NCBI GenBank assembly: GCA_949130485.1
Contig: OX422200.1
Location: 4,882,274 to 4,946,273 of the forward strand
Direction of reading: 5' to 3'
Length of the DNA stretch: 64,000 bases
DNA from: Agelas oroides
Lineage: Eukaryota; Porifera; Demospongiae; Agelasida; Agelasidae
Below are positions 60,501 to 64,000 of this stretch, one piece after another. Each line of letters begins with the position of its first letter. Positions within the stretch are counted from its first letter, which is position 1. A program made the position numbers and the translations under genes. The notes under the pieces were generated by a model. That model ran no database searches, had not been told where the DNA came from, and saw nothing but the letters and a program-made list of their open reading frames with translations.

Positions 60501-63356
60501 AATGAGTCTTCATCCAGGATGTCAGTCGAAGCACCAGTATCTACAATCATTTCGATGGGGACACCGTTTACTTCAACGTTCACCAGGGGTGTTTTCGAAT
60601 TCGTCATTGAGTCTTGATCCAGTGTGTACAAGTATTCATCATCGCTGCTGGGACTTGATTGATCTTGAGAGATCTGACGAACCGATGATTTGGCAGTTGG
60701 ATGTGGCTGATGAGCTCGTGTCTGTCTAGGGTTTTGTCTCTTGTTCTGGGGAGTAAAACAGACTTTAGCAAAATGATTTGGCTTGCCACACTTTCGGCAC
60801 GTCCGACCTTTGGTTGGGCAAAGTCCATCCTTATGAGGCCAGGCAGAACCACAGTTGCGACACTTGTTTGGGCTGTATGTTTTCGGACGGGGCTTCGGTT
60901 TTGGAGGAGTTCGTCCTTGATCTTGATGAAGCCGGTTAACATTTTCAGGGAGAAGTGACTTTTCGATACCACTGGCTTGTGTTTCACTTGCTTCTAGAGC
61001 TCTGGCTTTTGTCAACAGTCCATCCAACGTGAGGGCTTCTTCTCGAAGGGCAAACCTTCGCAGACATTTTGAGTGGCAGTTCTGGATGATGGCTGACTTC
61101 AACTCTCTCTCCAGGTTGGAAAATTCACAGTGAGCTGCTAGTTTTCTCAATCGAGTAGCAAACTGGTCGACTGTTTCACTGACTTTCTGAACAGCCTGTC
61201 GGAATTGAAAAACTTCATAATCTACATTCTTCTTCGGTGAGAAGTATCCATCCAGCTTTGTCATCGCCGTTGCAAAGTCCTCTCCAGTCTCCGGGAGTGT
61301 GTCAAAGATTTCTTATGTGGCTTGTCCAGCCTGGTAGAGTAATAGGGCTCTCTTCTACTTGTCCTCTGTTATATTCAGAGCGACCAAGTACGTCTCGAAC
61401 CGACGTTTCCACGACTTCCAACGCTGGCTTATTGAACTAGGCTCTGTTAGTGGATCGAACGGAGGAAGCGGTGTCAAATCGATTTTTGTTGCCATAATTG
61501 CAAAATACGGGTCTCCTTTCATCCTCGTCGCCAGTTATAAAGTTCATAGGTGCCATTGAGAGGCTAGATTCACTTGGATAGCGACGACCGTGCTCGCACA
61601 ACAATGCTTGGGCATGAGGCAGATCACCGCATTACATAATATTACCTAATCACAAAGGTAAGAACATTACACATGCAATGGGTATACTTATTGTTAGAAG
61701 CTGGATTGTGCACCTAACTCCGATTTCCTGTTCCCTGTTCCACTTTTGCCCTAATCTAGCCAGGCTTCCACAGTATGTGTAGCTAGTGGGTTAGCTTAAT
61801 GACATATTTATGGAGGAGAAGTTGATTTGTCCACCTGCATTCAAGCCACCTGCATTGAAGTCACCGTTTTCTTTTCACTTGGGGTGCGGTTAGGCTCGAA
61901 ATAATATATACACAGATATATATATATATATATAATTATATATGTATATAACTGCAAACAAAAACTAGATGCAGGCAAATCTGAGAAACCCTAATTGCCA
62001 TGGCCTAAACACAAAGTATTGAAGAAGCAGTACTGTAAAAGAGGTGGGACTAACAATCGAAGACAGTCACCATTTGCTGCTATTATCCAAGCAGGCACAT
62101 AACAAGAGAGGTATTGCACAGTCACTACATACATCTATAGGGTTACACTAATTATGACTAAGGTGAGTATATATTCTGGACGAATATCATAACTCTCAAA
62201 AATGCTCCCACTTCCCCTCTTTGAGGATCTACTTACGTTAATCACCCACGGGTGTATTTTTGGGAGATTACTGTACTTTGTCACAGAACACTTCAACCTG
62301 ACCTGTTCTGTGTGTAGTGATGACGTAGCATAATGTTTGGCATTACCACATACCGTAATCTCTCGAAAATACGCCCATGGGTGATGAACTTAAGTGGCTC
62401 CTCAAAGAGGGGGGCGGGTGTAATTTTGAGAATTGACATTTTTCTCTCAAAAAATCACCCACCTCACATGTAGTTAGTCTAGCCTTATTTATGTACGCAT
62501 GCAGTGATTCTGCAATGCCTCTTTTGTCATACACTTCCTTATGCAATAGCAGCAAATGTTGTCTGTCTTCATTTGTGAGTTCCTCCTCTCACACAGTACT
62601 GCTGGTTCTTCAGTGCTTCTTGCTTAACATAACTGCATGTATTGTAGGCATAAGTAGGTGGGCGTACTTTTGAGAGAAAAGCGCTCTTTGCAACAACTTC
62701 ACTCAAAAAAGGGGGGTGGGCTTATTTTTGAGGGTGGGCCTATTTTCAAGAGATTACGGTATATGGCTTATTTACTCATTTAATTTGTGTATGTGTCCTC
62801 TGTGTATATAGGGGATCTCTGAACCATTGTTGGTAGGGATGTGCTTGGATGTTGCAATGGGCATGCAGTATTTGGCTGCACACAACTTTGTTCACAGAAA
62901 CCTTGCGGCAAGGAACTGCATGTATGTTTATTCAACCCTGCATTCATGCCACTAAAAATTTAGTTGTGCCTCAAGGTATAGACTCTGGAACCCGGTGCTC
63001 GTAGGCTCCTCCCAGTTTTTTCCACCTACTGTCTGAACCTGGGATATTTTCTTATTTCTGTCACATTGCATCCATTACCTTTTCTGTTACAGTGTATAGC
63101 AGCTATTTATTACCGTATATAGCAAGCACCGTTTACTAAGCCATGTACCAGCCCTATAATCAAATGTGCAGCTACATAGTATTTTAACTTCTTCAGGGTT
63201 GACTTCCAGTTTCGAGTGAGGGTTGCAGACTTTGGCCTACCATGGGATGTGTGTAACACTGACTATTCCTGTTACACACAAAATGTGAGGCTGCCTGTAC
63301 AGTGGATGTCTCTGGAAAGTCTCTATTATAATATCTTCAATGAGAAGACAGATGTG
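48504..63356 (+). CDS. MET-like receptor tyrosine pseudokinase with Calx-beta ectodomain (3' end outside window)
   Basis: Exons: 48504-48579, 50941-51060, 51247-51441, 51864-52016, 52081-52281, 52936-53038, 53386-53807, 53983-54238, 54453-54502, 54636-54728, 54794-54874, 55070-55278, 62812-62921, 63197-63356. Phases agree at every junction (743 codons, no stop). Residues 1-25 are a signal peptide. About 26-130 and 131-248 are two Calx-beta domains, each split by an intron at the same place and ending EIIDG / AIIDVNG. About 249-423 is a cysteine-rich region I do not recognise. The membrane span is about 469-498. The kinase domain has [11 protein letters not shown] and is closest to the MET family ([43 protein letters not shown]). 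Three catalytic positions differ: VAVRTLK (Lys to Arg, about 579), FVTKS (alphaC Glu to Lys), HRNLAARN (Asp to Asn, about 683). Intron 12 holds a gypsy element and intron 1 a Penelope relic. The start was chosen for the signal peptide. Confidence 0.9.
48950..49920 (-). pseudogene. Penelope-like element relic (reverse transcriptase and GIY-YIG pieces)
   Basis: On the minus strand, 49902-49687 holds a GIY-YIG nuclease ([32 protein letters not shown]), followed down to about 49560 by [12 protein letters not shown], the usual C-terminal signature. Further downstream, 49264-48950 holds [17 protein letters not shown] and [15 protein letters not shown], the start of a Penelope reverse transcriptase. 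The nuclease comes before the polymerase, the reverse of one intact element, so two tandem copies with the rest lost are likely. It lies in intron 1 of the kinase gene. Confidence 0.8.
49960..50940. other. Intron sequence, no feature beyond a short duplication
   Basis: Near 50575-50700, cattacatgcaaaat preceded by gcacac(a/c)ggcaag occurs twice about 80 bp apart. I see nothing else in this part of intron 1. Confidence 0.5.
56018..56113. mobile_element. 96-bp perfect palindrome, GCCTCGTTCCCAGG type
   Basis: tagcctcgttcccaggctct and its exact inverted partner meet at aaaaacggtttttattttt. It is inserted in a (TAGTA)n microsatellite (about 55987-56130) that continues on both sides. Confidence 0.92.
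57172..57702. mobile_element. TA-flanked MITE inside the gypsy element
   Basis: The ends ctgtatagttggtaattttcg and cgaaaattaccaactatacc are inverted copies with TA on each side (57170-57171, 57703-57704). The interior repeats gcggttttaattttcgcg-type text. Confidence 0.88.
57775..61495 (-). pseudogene. Gag-pol reading frame of the gypsy element, broken
   Basis: The reading frame starts at an ATG at 61493-61495 and has nonsense codons at 61355-61357 and 61313-61315. A 627-codon open piece follows (61264-59381). It holds a CCHC zinc knuckle ([14 protein letters not shown]), an aspartic protease (IVDTGAST) and the reverse transcriptase ([13 protein letters not shown]; catalytic box NISDDVIVF). 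The frame slips near 59450. RNase H ([16 protein letters not shown]) contains a stop at 59199-59201. After another slip near 58720, the integrase zinc finger (HEGHQG, CVLCQ) and core (SDNGPPF, NSEAENF) follow, with a further slip near 58370. No envelope gene is seen. The protein cannot be made from this copy. Confidence 0.9.
61913..61944. repeat. (TA)n microsatellite
   Basis: A short run of tatatatata in intron 12 of the kinase gene. Confidence 0.85.
62353..62759. mobile_element. TA-flanked MITE ending ccgtaatctctcgaaaatac
   Basis: The ends ccgtaatctctcgaaaatac and tattttcaagagattacgg are inverted copies flanked by TA. A decayed relative lies just upstream (about 62195-62275). The element ends about 50 bp before the 62812 exon of the kinase gene. 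Confidence 0.88.
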
Positions 63357-64000
63357 GTAAGTATGTGATATGCCTGTCTGTAGGAACTAGGAAGCTTTAG
63401 CTCAGCACTTACTTCATAATTTCGTATGTACATGCATATGATCCCTTGCCCCCCTCATCTTGTGGTGCCTCTATTCACTAATTACATTATTATGTTCATC
63501 TCAGTGAGTAAACTTAAGGGCTCAAAACCAGAGTGGTCTAACCACATCATCCACTGGTAGCTAGCTTAGCATTACAGAACAGATATCATACATAACAGAG
63601 AAAACATCTGGCTAAGAAAAGATTTATGATAGGTTCTTAATTCAGCACATACTTTCATACCAGTATATGTAATAATGATAGGCTTCATAACTGGAAATGC
63701 CATGCTTAAAGCTATATAGGAGCCTCTATGGGCTCACAACTGGGCACATATCATACTGGTAGTATTGTAAGGCTGTGGGTATCATAAATGGTATCATACC
63801 TGGAATGTCAGGCTGAAAGCTTATAGAAGATAATTCGTTATGTGGGCTCACGTTTAGGTGGTGGTGTATCACATGTTGGTGGGTATCCAGGTCCGTAGCC
63901 CCCCTTTTGGCCTCAAAAGATTTTATTCACCGCCCAGCTATAATTTTAAATTCCCATACCGTTTGTAAGTGGTCCATTGAGAATCACCACTGTCCAACAA
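63357..64000. other. Intron of the kinase gene to the window edge
   Basis: The donor gtaagt follows the exon ending in DV. No exon resembling the expected next kinase segment (WSFGV-type) is found before 64000. A loose repeat with catacctgga / catacctgggca-like text occurs near 63680-63800. Confidence 0.6.

Larger units (their letters stand above)
56729..61671 (-). mobile_element. Ty3/gypsy LTR retrotransposon, inactive, with very short LTRs
   Basis: A direct repeat (56756-56844 and 61591-61671) reading tgctcgcacaacaatgcttg to aagaacattaca on the + strand brackets the coding region. On the minus strand each begins TGTAATG. The purine tract gaggaaggaagagg precedes the lower copy directly, as expected for a 3' LTR. 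A shared catgcaat lies outside both (61672-61679 and 56724-56731), a likely target duplication, which would stretch the LTRs to about 115 bp. It lies in intron 12 of the kinase gene, antisense. A MITE (57172-57702) is inserted near its 3' end. Confidence 0.85.

Overview
The window looks like nuclear DNA of an animal, most likely a sponge (demosponge) or another early-branching metazoan. The reasons are intron-rich genes with GT-AG borders, an animal-type CLP1, a receptor tyrosine kinase of a kind expanded in sponges, and very dense small DNA transposons mixed with decayed transposon genes. This placement is inference. No bacterial gene organisation is visible.

Two real host genes account for most of the window, both on the + strand. 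CLP1 (RNA 5'-kinase, pre-mRNA 3'-end processing and tRNA splicing factor) runs from 7891 to 48043. It has 13 exons that join in frame to 420 codons, close to the usual family length of about 425. Its introns are packed with transposons; intron 2 alone is about 20.4 kb. Only about 460 bp downstream, a receptor tyrosine kinase gene starts at 48504 and runs off the right edge. Fourteen exons (743 codons) give a signal peptide, two Calx-beta domains, a cysteine-rich region, one membrane span and a MET-like kinase domain. Three catalytic positions are changed (beta3 Lys to Arg, alphaC Glu to Lys, HRD Asp to Asn), so the protein reads as a pseudokinase.

Region by region. 1-7890: a weak candidate small gene (529-1335), small palindromic elements, and a 2.7 kb foldback element (4796-7487) next to the CLP1 promoter, which has an RFX-type X-box. 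9.2-29.6 kb (CLP1 intron 2): LINE relics, a tyrosine-recombinase (Crypton-like) gene with one frameshift, a DUF7869-like transposase relic, a decayed RecQ-like helicase and a DUF6589-like relic. 30-48 kb: CLP1 exons separated by MITEs, a nested three-layer transposon stack (38.1-39.7 kb), a LINE relic, a MULE transposase scrap, a decayed second copy of the last CLP1 exon, and an 18-bp minisatellite split by a MITE. 48.5-64 kb: the kinase gene, with a Penelope-like relic in intron 1 and a dead Ty3/gypsy element with very short LTRs in intron 12.

The small elements fall into a few families with clear termini: TA-flanked elements ending in C(C/T)GTA; TA-flanked palindromes ending in G(C/T)CTCGTTCCCAGG; a family ending in CAAGGGGTAGTCAC with exact 6-bp target duplications; and a hAT-like element with an exact 8-bp duplication. 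All coordinates were read by eye and may be off by a base or two.
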